Assembly (NCBI GenBank): GCA_963827725.1
Contig: CAWHBM010000001.1
Coordinates: 1,178,001 to 1,242,000 of the forward strand
From: VAXT01 sp963827725
Lineage (GTDB): Bacteria; Actinomycetota; Thermoleophilia; Gaiellales; Gaiellaceae
Length of the DNA: 64,000 nucleotides
Reading direction: 5' to 3'
Position 1 is the first letter of the stretch. Each line of letters begins with the position of its first letter. The translations under genes and the position numbers were made by a program. This document shows, one piece after another, positions 57,151-64,000 of the stretch. The notes below the pieces were generated by a model. The model was not told the DNA's origin, did not search any database, and saw only the letters and a list, made by a program, of their open reading frames with translations.

Positions 57151-59432
57151 CTCCGAGCCGGCGGCTCGCGCCGCTCGCACTCGCCGTCCTCATCGGTGCC
57201 CTCGTGGCTGCCTCGGCGTCCCTCGGGACAGCCCGCGCCGACGGAGGCTGCACGCCGGTCATCCGGACGCTTGCGAACGGCGACCCTGTGGTCACCGAGG
57301 GCGCGGCGAGCGTGACGGTCGACGGCCTTGGCGCCTATGGCCGCGGCCTGCCCCCGGGCGACGCGCTCTTCAACCCGCCCGGGAGCTTTGCCGGCGCGCT
57401 CGGCACCACGTTCACGTCGAACCTCTATCTCAGCGCCGCACAGCGGATGCTCTCCGACGATTGCGCCGAGGGTCAGGTCGAGGTCGTCTCTGAGTCCCCG
57501 CTCACCACGCGCATCACGATCGGGGGGCTGCTCGTCGAGCTGACGCAGGAGCTCGATCCCGTCACGCTCGGTGGCTCGACGCTTCGGCAGACCTACACGT
57601 TCACGAACACATCGGGCAACGGCGTCAACCTCGCGCTCGTGCGTCACCTCGACGGTGATCTCCGCTTCGACGGCAGCTCCGGCACCCAGGATGGCGCGGC
57701 GGCAAGCGGTATCGACGGGCGGACGCTCTCGGAGCACGACTCGGTCGTCACGGGCGTCCCGCGCGGATTCCTGGCGCTCTCCGGCTCGCTCGCGGGAGTT
57801 GACACGCCAGATCGCTGGACGATCCAGCCGTTCGACTACCGGCCGATCATCGTCGGGTCAGGAGGCATCCCGGTCGGCGACGACGGCGAGGTCGTGGGCG
57901 ACACGAACGGCGACCTGATCGTCGACAACCCGTACGACGTGACCCTCAGCCAGCAGTGGGACACTGCGCTCGCACCGGAGGGGAGCATCACGCTTCTGAC
58001 CTCGACGCGGTTCGACGCCGAGAACCGCGCGCCAAGCGCCTCCGCTGACGCGGCGAGCACGCCCGAGGCGACGCCGATCGACATCGACGTTCGCGCGAAC
58101 GACGACGATCCCGACGACGACCCGCTCGCCGTCCAGAGCGTGACGCAGCCGGCGCACGGCACTGCCTCCGTCCAGCAGAGCGGCCTCGTCCGCTACGTCC
58201 CGAACGCGGGCTATCGCGGCGGCGACAGCTTCACGTACACGGTCGGGGACGGCCGTGGAGGAACTGACGTGGGGACCGTCGACATCACCGTCGCGCCGCG
58301 CTACACGCTCACTCTCTCGAAGACCGGAGACGGAAGAGTCGTCAGCACGCCGGCCGGCATCGACTGCGGGCCTACGTGCGCGGCCGACTTCGACAGCGGC
58401 GCGTCAGTCACGCTCGTCGCGACGCCCGATCCGGGCTGGACCTTCGACGGTTGGAGCGGAGCCTGCAGCGGCCAGGGCTCGTGCACGGTGGTCATGGACG
58501 GCGCGAAGACGGTCGGCGCAGCCTTCCTGCCGCCGCCGCCCACCGGGGGCGAGTCGACGAATGTCGTGGTCGCGCGCGGCACAGTGCTCGTCAAGGTGCC
58601 CGGGTCCGAGACCTTCGTGGAGCTGGACGGCGCGGCGCAGGTGCCGATCGGCAGCCAGCTGGACACGACCGCCGGCGCGGTCGACGTGACGGTCTCACGC
58701 GGAGCGACGCTGGACACGAGCCAGTTCTACGACGGAGTCTTCACGGTCCTGCAACAGAGCTCGAGCTCACTTGGAGAGATACGGTTGGAGGGAGGGGACT
58801 TCCTGCAATGCCTCGGCCCCCGTTCGTTCCGCACGCTCGCCAAACGCCGCCCCGTGCGCAAGGTCTGGGGCACCGGCAAAGGGCGCTTCCGCACCCGTGG
58901 GCAGGTGGCGGCGGCGACCGTACGAGGCACCAAGTGGCTGACCCAGGACCTGTGCGAAGGAACCCTCGTCACCGTCCAGGAAGGCACCGTGGTCGTACGT
59001 GACTTTGCTCGGAACCGCAACATCACCCTCAAGGCAGGCAGGAGCTACCTTGCCGAACCGCTTCCCAGGGGCGTTCGCAGCGCGGGCTGCACCGTGATCG
59101 GGACGAGCCGCCGCGACTATCTGCGGGGAACCGCGCGACGCGACGTCATCTGTGGGCTCGGCGGAGACGACGTCCTGATGGGCCTCGGCGGCAAGGATCG
59201 GCTGATCGGCGGCCCGGGGAACGACCGGCTGCTCGGAGGGACCGGCGACGACGTCCTCTTTGGAAATGCGGGGACGGACTTCCTCAACGGAGGAGTCGGC
59301 TACGACGTCCTCCAGGGCGGCGCCGGCAACGACTACATGGTCGCCCGCGACGGCGGACGAGGGAACGACCGGGTCGTCGGAGGTCCGGGACTGGATCGCT
59401 GCCACACCGACTGGGTGAAAGTCTGTCCCTAG
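57117..59432 (+). CDS. Secreted RTX protein with cadherin-like, InlB-B-like and FecR-like domains
   Basis: 771 residues from GTG 57117, or 763 from TTG 57141; either overlaps the giant gene, so translation is coupled. A signal peptide (LAPLALAVLIGALVAASASL) is followed by an unknown beta domain (about 50-300), one cadherin-like domain (DSFTYTVGDGRGGTDVGTVD), and an InlB B-repeat-like unit (DPGWTFDGWSGACSGQGSCT). Next is a FecR-like domain in two parts (VVVARGTVLVKVPGSETFVE and LVTVQEGTVVVRDFARN), then RTX repeats (GGPGNDRLLGGTGDDVLFGN). The last 130 residues closely match the end of the giant protein, down to DRCHTDWVKVCP. I infer a partner or accessory surface protein. Confidence 0.8.
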   Translation: MSDRLRADLPVAPSRRLAPLALAVLIGALVAASASLGTARADGGCTPVIRTLANGDPVVTEGAASVTVDGLGAYGRGLPPGDALFNPPGSFAGALGTTFTSNLYLSAAQRMLSDDCAEGQVEVVSESPLTTRITIGGLLVELTQELDPVTLGGSTLRQTYTFTNTSGNGVNLALVRHLDGDLRFDGSSGTQDGAAASGIDGRTLSEHDSVVTGVPRGFLALSGSLAGVDTPDRWTIQPFDYRPIIVGSGGIPVGDDGEVVGDTNGDLIVDNPYDVTLSQQWDTALAPEGSITLLTSTRFDAENRAPSASADAASTPEATPIDIDVRANDDDPDDDPLAVQSVTQPAHGTASVQQSGLVRYVPNAGYRGGDSFTYTVGDGRGGTDVGTVDITVAPRYTLTLSKTGDGRVVSTPAGIDCGPTCAADFDSGASVTLVATPDPGWTFDGWSGACSGQGSCTVVMDGAKTVGAAFLPPPPTGGESTNVVVARGTVLVKVPGSETFVELDGAAQVPIGSQLDTTAGAVDVTVSRGATLDTSQFYDGVFTVLQQSSSSLGEIRLEGGDFLQCLGPRSFRTLAKRRPVRKVWGTGKGRFRTRGQVAAATVRGTKWLTQDLCEGTLVTVQEGTVVVRDFARNRNITLKAGRSYLAEPLPRGVRSAGCTVIGTSRRDYLRGTARRDVICGLGGDDVLMGLGGKDRLIGGPGNDRLLGGTGDDVLFGNAGTDFLNGGVGYDVLQGGAGNDYMVARDGGRGNDRVVGGPGLDRCHTDWVKVCP

Positions 59433-59458
59433 GAGGGTTCGCCGCGGCTTCGCAGCAC

Positions 59459-59464
59459 TAGTCT
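59459..59464 (+). promoter_or_regulatory. -10 box of leaderless PGPGW protein gene
   Basis: TAGTCT, six bases before ATG 59471; no ribosome-binding site. Confidence 0.5.
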
Positions 59465-59470
59465 TCAAGG

Positions 59471-59848
59471 ATGGAGACGGAGCCGCCGAAACGCCGATTC
59501 ATCGACGGCGTTAAGGAACGCCGCGAGCGCCATCGCGAGCGCAACAAGGTCATCCGCGCGGCGGTCGCGCTGGTGGGCTTCGTGATCGTGCTCGCGGGAC
59601 TGATCATGATCCCCCTTCCCGGGCCTGGCCTGCTGGTGGTGGCTGCCGGACTCGCCGTGCTGGCGCTCGAGTTCGTCTGGGCTGAGCGTTTGCTCGAGCG
59701 AACGATCGATCAGATGAGCGACGCCACCGAAAGGGTCAAACGGGCGAGCCGGGCACAGCAGGTGGGCCTCATGTTCCTCGGCGTTCTCGCCGCGGCGGCC
59801 GCCTTCACTGGAGCGTTCGTCCTGGACATCCCACTCCTCCCGTTCTGA
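59471..59848 (+). CDS. PGPGW-type transmembrane protein (TIGR02611-like)
   Basis: A 125-residue inner membrane protein. The basic N-terminus (KERRERHRERNKVIRAA) is cytosolic. The first helix pair contains the signature IPLPGPGLLVVAAGLAVLAL (the PGPG motif), followed by EFVWAERLLERTIDQM, a conserved amphipathic segment, and a last helix (LGVLAAAAAFTGAFVLDIPL). The family is widespread in actinobacteria but has no known function. It forms a likely unit with the next small gene, although that gene has its own -10 box. Confidence 0.85.
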   Translation: METEPPKRRFIDGVKERRERHRERNKVIRAAVALVGFVIVLAGLIMIPLPGPGLLVVAAGLAVLALEFVWAERLLERTIDQMSDATERVKRASRAQQVGLMFLGVLAAAAAFTGAFVLDIPLLPF

Positions 59849-59868
59849 TCGCGGTTCGACGGCGTAGC

Positions 59869-59874
59869 TAGAAT
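59869..59874 (+). promoter_or_regulatory. -10 box of leaderless small membrane protein gene
   Basis: TAGAAT, six bases before GTG 59881; no ribosome-binding site. Confidence 0.55.
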
Positions 59875-59880
59875 CGACTC

Positions 59881-60117
59881 GTGGGCTGGGTCTGGATCCT
59901 GCTGCTCGCCTGCGCTGTCGCCGTCCTCGTAGCCGCGGAGTGGCCTCGACTGACGACCCGCTTCGGCTGGGAGGGGCGCCGCGCCCGGTCCCGCGCGCGC
60001 CGGAAGGGTGAATTGCGCCTCCTGAAACCCGAGGTCGAGGACGACAGCGACGAGTTCGCGGCGAGCGTCGAGCGAGATCTCGCTCAGCTGCCCACGACGA
60101 ACGATCGGGATCGCTAG
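59881..60117 (+). CDS. Small membrane-anchored protein of unknown function
   Basis: A 78-residue protein with one N-terminal helix (WVWILLLACAVAVLVAAEW), then a basic stretch (RRARSRARRKGELRLL) and an acidic, probably disordered C-terminus (VEDDSDEFAASVERDLAQ). No family is recognised. Its stop shares CTAG with the stop of the convergent protease gene. Confidence 0.6.
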   Translation: MGWVWILLLACAVAVLVAAEWPRLTTRFGWEGRRARSRARRKGELRLLKPEVEDDSDEFAASVERDLAQLPTTNDRDR

Positions 60118-62507
60118 CGCACCACGAACACGGTGCTGAGGCGCCGCGTGTTGGGGAGGATCCGGCGCACGTTCTCCATGTTCTTGGACTCCTGGTAGTC
60201 CGAGACGGACAGCTTGAGCGCGTGCCGCCCGCGTCGCAGGCTTCGGATCGAGGCGGTCACGAGGCCCCGGCCGGCGTCGAACTGCGCGGAGCGCCGACGA
60301 CCGTCGACCGTCAGGCGAATCATGAGGGGGTCGATCCCCGAGCCAGTGTCCCGAGCCGAGATACGCAGTGTTCCGCCCCTGGCCGAAACGAGCCGTAGCC
60401 GCGGCGGGGTCGTGTCGCCGATCCAGAACCGGAACGTGAATGGACCGGCTCCCGACTGAGTGGGGCTGTCGAACACGATGTCGTATGTGCCGGCTCCGGG
60501 CAGCGCCGCCCCGGCGATGGGCATCGCGAGTCCAAAGCCGGGTAGGTACGGATTTGCGTTGTACGGAAGCGCGATCTCTCCGAGCAGGCGGTTCTCGTCG
60601 CCTGCGCGGACGACCCGCGGCTGCACCTCGCCGTTGCCCCCGGTTATTGCTACGCCGAAGTTCGCCGCGGGCTTGCTGAGCGTCACGCGGAATACCTGCT
60701 CGGGCCCGAGGAGCGTCCGCGGCACGCCGTGCTCGCGGGGGTCCTCGGGATAGCGGTAGGAGTCTACGAGCGCGGGAAACCCGCGAGTGTCGCCCGTATA
60801 CGTGCCCGTCTGGGTCAGCGGCGTCGTCTGGGCCGTTGCAAGTGCAGGGGCCGTGACGCGGAACCAGTACGGGATCCGCCTGCTGTCGCCTCCGCGAGAG
60901 AGGACGACGAACCCGGTGTGCTCGGCCTGGGCCGCGCCCGGTGCGACAGAGGCGAGCAGCACGAGGGCGCCGGGAACGTTGGCCGGGGAAACCGCGCTCA
61001 CCGTTGCGCCGGCTGCTGGCTGCTGCGCGGTGACCGTTACCGCCCACGGCCCGCTTCCGCCGCCCGCGTCCGTCAAGCTGATGCTGCGCGTCGCAGAGTC
61101 ACCGGGAGCGACGAAGCCGAACGAGACGCCGGTCGGGGAGGCGAAGAAAAGCGGTGAGTCGGCCCGTACGAGGCTTACCGTTCCTCCGCCTTCACGCGTT
61201 GCGTTTGTCTCTAGCTGGGTAGTCCCAAAGACCGGGCCACCCGTGAGGACGAGGGACGACTTGATTTGCTGGACGGTCCATCCGCGATGTCGCTGCCGCA
61301 GCAGCGCCGCAGCGCCTGCCACATGGGGCGCCGCCATGCTCGTGCCGCTGAAGAACTGCCATGTTCCCACCCTGCGCGGCACAGAGGAGAGGACGTCGAC
61401 GCCGGGAGCGGTCACGTCCGGCTTCATCCGGAGCGAGAGTGGGGTAGGCCCACCGGACGAGAAGCTAGCGATCGTCCGGTCGGGCTCCGTCTCGGCGGCG
61501 ACCGTGATCGCTCGCTCCGACGTGCCGGGTGAGCTGATCGAGCCCGCTCCGAGATCGCCGAAAGAGTTGCCGGCGGCAACCACCGGGACGACTCCGGCAG
61601 CAGCCGCTCCGTCGAGCGCTGCGGCCACGATGTCGCGTCCGGGCTCGACCTCGGCTTCTCCCAGCGAGAGGTTGATCACGTCCATTCCGTCCCGGACTGC
61701 CGCCTCGATGGCGGCCACGATCTCCGGCGAGTTGCCGTTCAGCCCGAAGCCGGGCGTCGGGATCGTCAGCGCCTTGTAGTTGCCGAGGTAGGCCCTCGGC
61801 GCCACACCCGAGATGCGGGACCCCCTCGCCTTGGTGCGGTGGTTCCCCGCCGCGATCCCCGCGACGTGGGTCGCATGGCCGGAGTGGAGCGGGTCGAACG
61901 GCCTGCTCGCATACCGCCATTTCGGAGTCCGCGGCGCGAACGCACGCGCCACGATGACCTTGGCGCTCGTGAACGATTTCTGGCCCTTCGGGAAGCCCCG
62001 GGGCATGCGATAGCCCTTCGGACTGAAATACGGGTGCGTGCGGTCGATCCCGTCGTCGATGATCCCGATCTTGATGCCGCCGCCGGCAGTCGCCAGCTTC
62101 GGGCCCCAGAGCGACGGGGCTCCGATGAAACCCGGGGTCGACGCGCGCTGGCCGCTGTAGGAAACGCTTGGGTAGACGCGGGCCACGCCGTCGGTGGCCT
62201 TGAGCCGCCCGAGCTCGCTTTTGGGCATGGTGACCGCGAAGGCGTTGAGGACGACTGAATAGCGCCGCTGGATGATCAGGTCCGGAATCGCTTGGCGGAT
62301 CTGCGTCGCGACCACGCTCTGCGTCGAAGAAAGCTGTCGGAGATCAGCCGTCCGCCCGGCTCGTGCGAGCGGCGGTCCGTCGAGAGTGACGATCACTTCC
62401 ACGAGCCCACCGGAAGGAGCGCTCGCCTGCGGGACCGCGCCGGCAAGCGCAGGGAGCATGACCATGAAGAGCGTTGAGAAAAGGGCGACCCGCCTCAGAC
62501 AAAACAT
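60114..62507 (-). CDS. Secreted subtilisin-like serine protease (S8 family)
   Basis: 797 residues. Signal peptide VALFSTLFMVMLPALAGAV, an inhibitor-I9-like propeptide (VVLNAFAVTMPKSELGRLKA), then the peptidase: Asp in KIGIIDDGIDRTHPYF, His in PLHSGHATHVAGIAAG, oxyanion Asn in PVVAAGNSFG and Ser in FFSGTSMAAPHVAGAAALL, all intact. The C-terminal 350 residues are beta-rich (TLTDAGGGSG-like, RLRLVSARGGTLRISARDTG) and probably aid binding or secretion. As an extracellular protease it could process the neighbouring giant surface proteins, but this is a guess. TACGTA lies seven bases before the ATG. Confidence 0.92.
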   Translation of the reverse strand: MFCLRRVALFSTLFMVMLPALAGAVPQASAPSGGLVEVIVTLDGPPLARAGRTADLRQLSSTQSVVATQIRQAIPDLIIQRRYSVVLNAFAVTMPKSELGRLKATDGVARVYPSVSYSGQRASTPGFIGAPSLWGPKLATAGGGIKIGIIDDGIDRTHPYFSPKGYRMPRGFPKGQKSFTSAKVIVARAFAPRTPKWRYASRPFDPLHSGHATHVAGIAAGNHRTKARGSRISGVAPRAYLGNYKALTIPTPGFGLNGNSPEIVAAIEAAVRDGMDVINLSLGEAEVEPGRDIVAAALDGAAAAGVVPVVAAGNSFGDLGAGSISSPGTSERAITVAAETEPDRTIASFSSGGPTPLSLRMKPDVTAPGVDVLSSVPRRVGTWQFFSGTSMAAPHVAGAAALLRQRHRGWTVQQIKSSLVLTGGPVFGTTQLETNATREGGGTVSLVRADSPLFFASPTGVSFGFVAPGDSATRSISLTDAGGGSGPWAVTVTAQQPAAGATVSAVSPANVPGALVLLASVAPGAAQAEHTGFVVLSRGGDSRRIPYWFRVTAPALATAQTTPLTQTGTYTGDTRGFPALVDSYRYPEDPREHGVPRTLLGPEQVFRVTLSKPAANFGVAITGGNGEVQPRVVRAGDENRLLGEIALPYNANPYLPGFGLAMPIAGAALPGAGTYDIVFDSPTQSGAGPFTFRFWIGDTTPPRLRLVSARGGTLRISARDTGSGIDPLMIRLTVDGRRRSAQFDAGRGLVTASIRSLRRGRHALKLSVSDYQESKNMENVRRILPNTRRLSTVFVVR

Positions 62508-62549
62508 CGTAAGTTACGTAGACGACCGCGGCTAGAATTGGTCAGTTAA

Positions 62550-62633
62550 GCGGATGTGGCGGAATTGGTAGACGCGCACGGTTCAGGGCCGTGTGGGGGA
62601 AACCCCGTGGAGGTTCAAGTCCTCTCATCCGCA
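62550..62633 (+). tRNA. tRNA-Leu (CAG)
   Basis: An 84-nt class II tRNA: acceptor GCGGATG/CATCCGC, anticodon stem CACGG/CCGTG with loop TTCAGGG (CAG at 62584-62586), a long variable arm (TGGGGGAAACCCCG), T loop TTCAAGT, discriminator A as required for leucine. The last 25 nt are repeated at 63932-63956. Confidence 0.94.
62609..62633 (+). repeat. attL-like 25-bp direct repeat (tRNA-Leu 3' end)
   Basis: GGAGGTTCAAGTCCTCTCAT then CCGCA; exact copy at 63932-63956. Confidence 0.85.
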
Positions 62634-62790
62634 CTTCAAACCTGGGGACGATCGCCCGAAGATTGAGCCAGACGAGCGCGCACCGGGACTTGTCGCTATC
62701 GGAGCCGAGCCCGCCGATCACTACGTTGACGGCGAGTTGGTCAGCCGGTAGTTCGCCGCCCCTTAGGACGCTGCCGGCGGCCCGGCGCAC

Positions 62791-63060
62791 TCAGGGCAGT
62801 GCATCAGCCGGTTCATCCTCACGGTTTGCGATCACCGAAGCTGAGTGAGCATGCGCCTTGATTTGCTTCTTGAGGGCGTGCCTGACGCGCTTTTTCAGGC
62901 CACGCCCGAACTCTGAACGTTGATCGAGCCAGATCGCGCCGAGCCCTGCTCCGACCGCGAGCCTTCTGCGCCGAAGAAGTCCGTAGACCACCAGGAGGGC
63001 ACCCAAGGTGAAGAGCGGGCCAAGCTCGACCTCATAGTTTTCGTCCTCCGATTGGCTCAC
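62791..63060 (-). CDS. Small membrane protein of unknown function
   Basis: 89 residues from GTG 63060; a longer frame to 63126 is less likely. It has an acidic start (SQSEDENYEVELG), two close hydrophobic segments (LFTLGALLVVYGLL and LAVGAGLGAIWLD) separated by RRRR, and a basic Lys-rich tail (LKKRVRHALKKQIKAHAH). It is probably membrane-inserted with the tail in the cytosol. No family is recognised. Confidence 0.45.
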   Translation of the reverse strand: MSQSEDENYEVELGPLFTLGALLVVYGLLRRRRLAVGAGLGAIWLDQRSEFGRGLKKRVRHALKKQIKAHAHSASVIANREDEPADALP

Positions 63061-63126
63061 GGGCCGAGCATGACATACCCGTCTCCCTTCCCACGGTGAG
63101 CGTAGGCAATCCGCGTGGCGATGCAT

Positions 63127-63437
63127 TTGTGCGAGTGATCACGATCTGCTCTACACTCGGCTTTGCGTAAGTTCTCCTGCGGCGGCCGTGGAGCGATCTT
63201 CGACTTTCTCACGGGTTCTGGTGTAGAGGGGGAAGCCCATTCCTCTCTCCCGATCAGGGGCTGCGGACATTGCCGATCAAGCCGCGCCGCGCTGATTCGT
63301 GCAGCATTACCGCAGGTGTAGGAGGTTCTGGCCGGGTCACTGTCCAGATCCTGAAGTGGCGCTAGACCGCTTCAACGACTAGAACCGGGGCTTCGCCCGT
63401 GAATCGCGTCTCGCTCAATTCAGAAGACGAGTAGCGG
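63127..63437. other. Gene-free stretch within the tRNA-Leu island
   Basis: 311 nt with no convincing gene, tRNA or hairpin terminator. Confidence 0.5.
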
Positions 63438-63881
63438 TCAGCGGTTCCGCCAGCGCTCGATGATGAACCTCTGCTCGTTGCAATAGGGGGCGAGCTGTCG
63501 ACCCATGACCGAGCCTGCGCTGCGGTTCTCGGCGCTCCGCACGTAGCGCACGTCGGCTCCTTTTCCGCCCTCGTCGGACACCGCTGGCGGGTACTCGTCC
63601 CGGTCATAGCCCGGCTTGGTCGGGATTCCTTTCAACGACGCGCGGCGGTTCGCGGTTGCCTCGTAGCGGCGAATGCGCAGGACGCGCGGCTTGCCCTTGC
63701 GTCGGGCATCGAAGACGTGGTCGAGAATGTGGCGGTGCTTCACGTCGTCCAGGTCGACGACGACGCGCGTGGCCCGGAGTGTGCAGGCGGCGCCTTGTGT
63801 GTCGTCGCGAGCCGGGCCTAGCCCCGCCAGGACGAGCCCGAGGGTGACGAGGGCGGCGGCTGCCAGTGCTCTTCGAGGCAT
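63438..63881 (-). CDS. Secreted NucA/NucB-like deoxyribonuclease
   Basis: 147 residues. The signal peptide (RALAAAALVTLGLVLAGLG) precedes a domain with the NucA/NucB order: RVLRIRRYEATANRRASLKG, then YDRDEYPPAV (the DRDE catalytic/metal motif), GGKGADVRYVRSAENRSAGS (the ENxxxG motif) and a C-terminal CNEQRFIIE. The family includes the Bacillus DNA-entry nuclease NucA and secreted NucB, which degrade extracellular DNA. Two cysteines may form a disulfide. It would act outside the cell. It is the clearest cargo gene of the tRNA-Leu island; the next 50 nt upstream hold no clear promoter. Confidence 0.75.
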   Translation of the reverse strand: MPRRALAAAALVTLGLVLAGLGPARDDTQGAACTLRATRVVVDLDDVKHRHILDHVFDARRKGKPRVLRIRRYEATANRRASLKGIPTKPGYDRDEYPPAVSDEGGKGADVRYVRSAENRSAGSVMGRQLAPYCNEQRFIIERWRNR

Positions 63882-63931
63882 GTCCCCGTCATTGTGAACC
63901 TAATGGCCCGAACTCGCGCTCGGCGCACTCC

Positions 63932-63956
63932 GGAGGTTCAAGTCCTCTCATCCGCA
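63932..63956 (+). repeat. attR-like 25-bp direct repeat
   Basis: Exact copy of the tRNA-Leu 3' end at 62609-62633, without a tRNA in front of it. Confidence 0.85.
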
Positions 63957-64000
63957 TTTTCTCCGCTGCGCGGCTCGCTTCACCCGCTTCCGGGCGATGC

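Larger units (their letters stand above)
62609..63956. mobile_element. Mini-island at tRNA-Leu bounded by 25-bp repeats
   Basis: 1.35 kb between the tRNA-Leu 3' end and an exact 25-bp copy of it at 63932-63956, the typical scar of site-specific integration at a tRNA. It contains two minus-strand genes, a small membrane protein and a NucA/NucB-like nuclease, and no integrase. It is either a decayed element or one mobilised in trans. Confidence 0.68.

Noticed and set aside
62542..62790. Minus-strand open frame of 82 codons across tRNA-Leu
   Set aside because: It is the antisense translation of the tRNA (RMRGLEPPRGFPHTALN), a well-known false gene.

Overview
The window is a high-GC chromosomal segment of an actinobacterium. 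I infer a Thermoleophilia/Gaiellales-type organism, from the 16S/23S character, the GatCAB operon, the PASTA-type penicillin-binding protein and the many leaderless genes. I cannot place it precisely without a 16S search. The central landmark is a complete rRNA operon (28102-33775, order 16S-23S-5S, no tRNA in the spacer). Its 23S gene is split by a 747-nt group I intron that encodes a LAGLIDADG homing endonuclease.

Layout. 1-10 kb: the 3' end of a type II NADH dehydrogenase fused to a cyclic-nucleotide-binding domain, an FAD oxidoreductase, a SnoaL-like protein, an MMPL transporter, a Ser/Thr kinase, tRNA-Cys, a thioesterase, a divergent HMG-CoA reductase, a ferritin-like protein, a GyrI-like protein and FolD. 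10-27.8 kb: housekeeping genes, namely cold-shock protein, gatCAB, an Rpf-like secreted protein, a class V aminotransferase with serA (serine synthesis), a YbaK-type deacylase, ilvE, a DegT aminotransferase, a RemA/DUF370-like protein, an MFS exporter, a 3-methyladenine glycosylase, PBP1A and a TyrS with aberrant signature motifs. 27.8-34 kb: the rRNA operon. 34-40 kb: GNAT, HtpX, a phosphatase, an SDR, dGTPase, DnaG primase and tRNA-Asn. 40.1-43.2 kb: a degraded integrative element at tRNA-Asn, bounded by 25-bp repeats of the tRNA 3' end and carrying an integrase remnant, followed by a broken second tRNA-Asn. 44.2-59.4 kb: two adjacent secreted proteins. One is a giant of about 4,300 residues (CBM9-like, lamin-tail, beta-solenoid-type repeats, FN3-like, Calx-beta, tandem cadherin-like, RTX) and the other is a 771-residue companion with the same C-terminal RTX module. 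59.5-64 kb: small membrane proteins, a subtilisin-like protease, tRNA-Leu(CAG), and a second mini-island bounded by a 25-bp repeat of the tRNA-Leu 3' end with a NucA/NucB-like nuclease gene.

Three themes run across the window. First, many transcription-unit heads have a TANNNT box exactly 6-7 nt before the start codon and no Shine-Dalgarno sequence, which points to widespread leaderless mRNAs. Second, four convergent gene pairs share a CTAG tetramer that supplies both stop codons. Third, about a dozen otherwise well conserved genes are broken by single-base indels, mostly +1 insertions. I read these mainly as sequencing error, so the frameshifted genes are annotated across the break. No CRISPR array or classical defence locus was seen.
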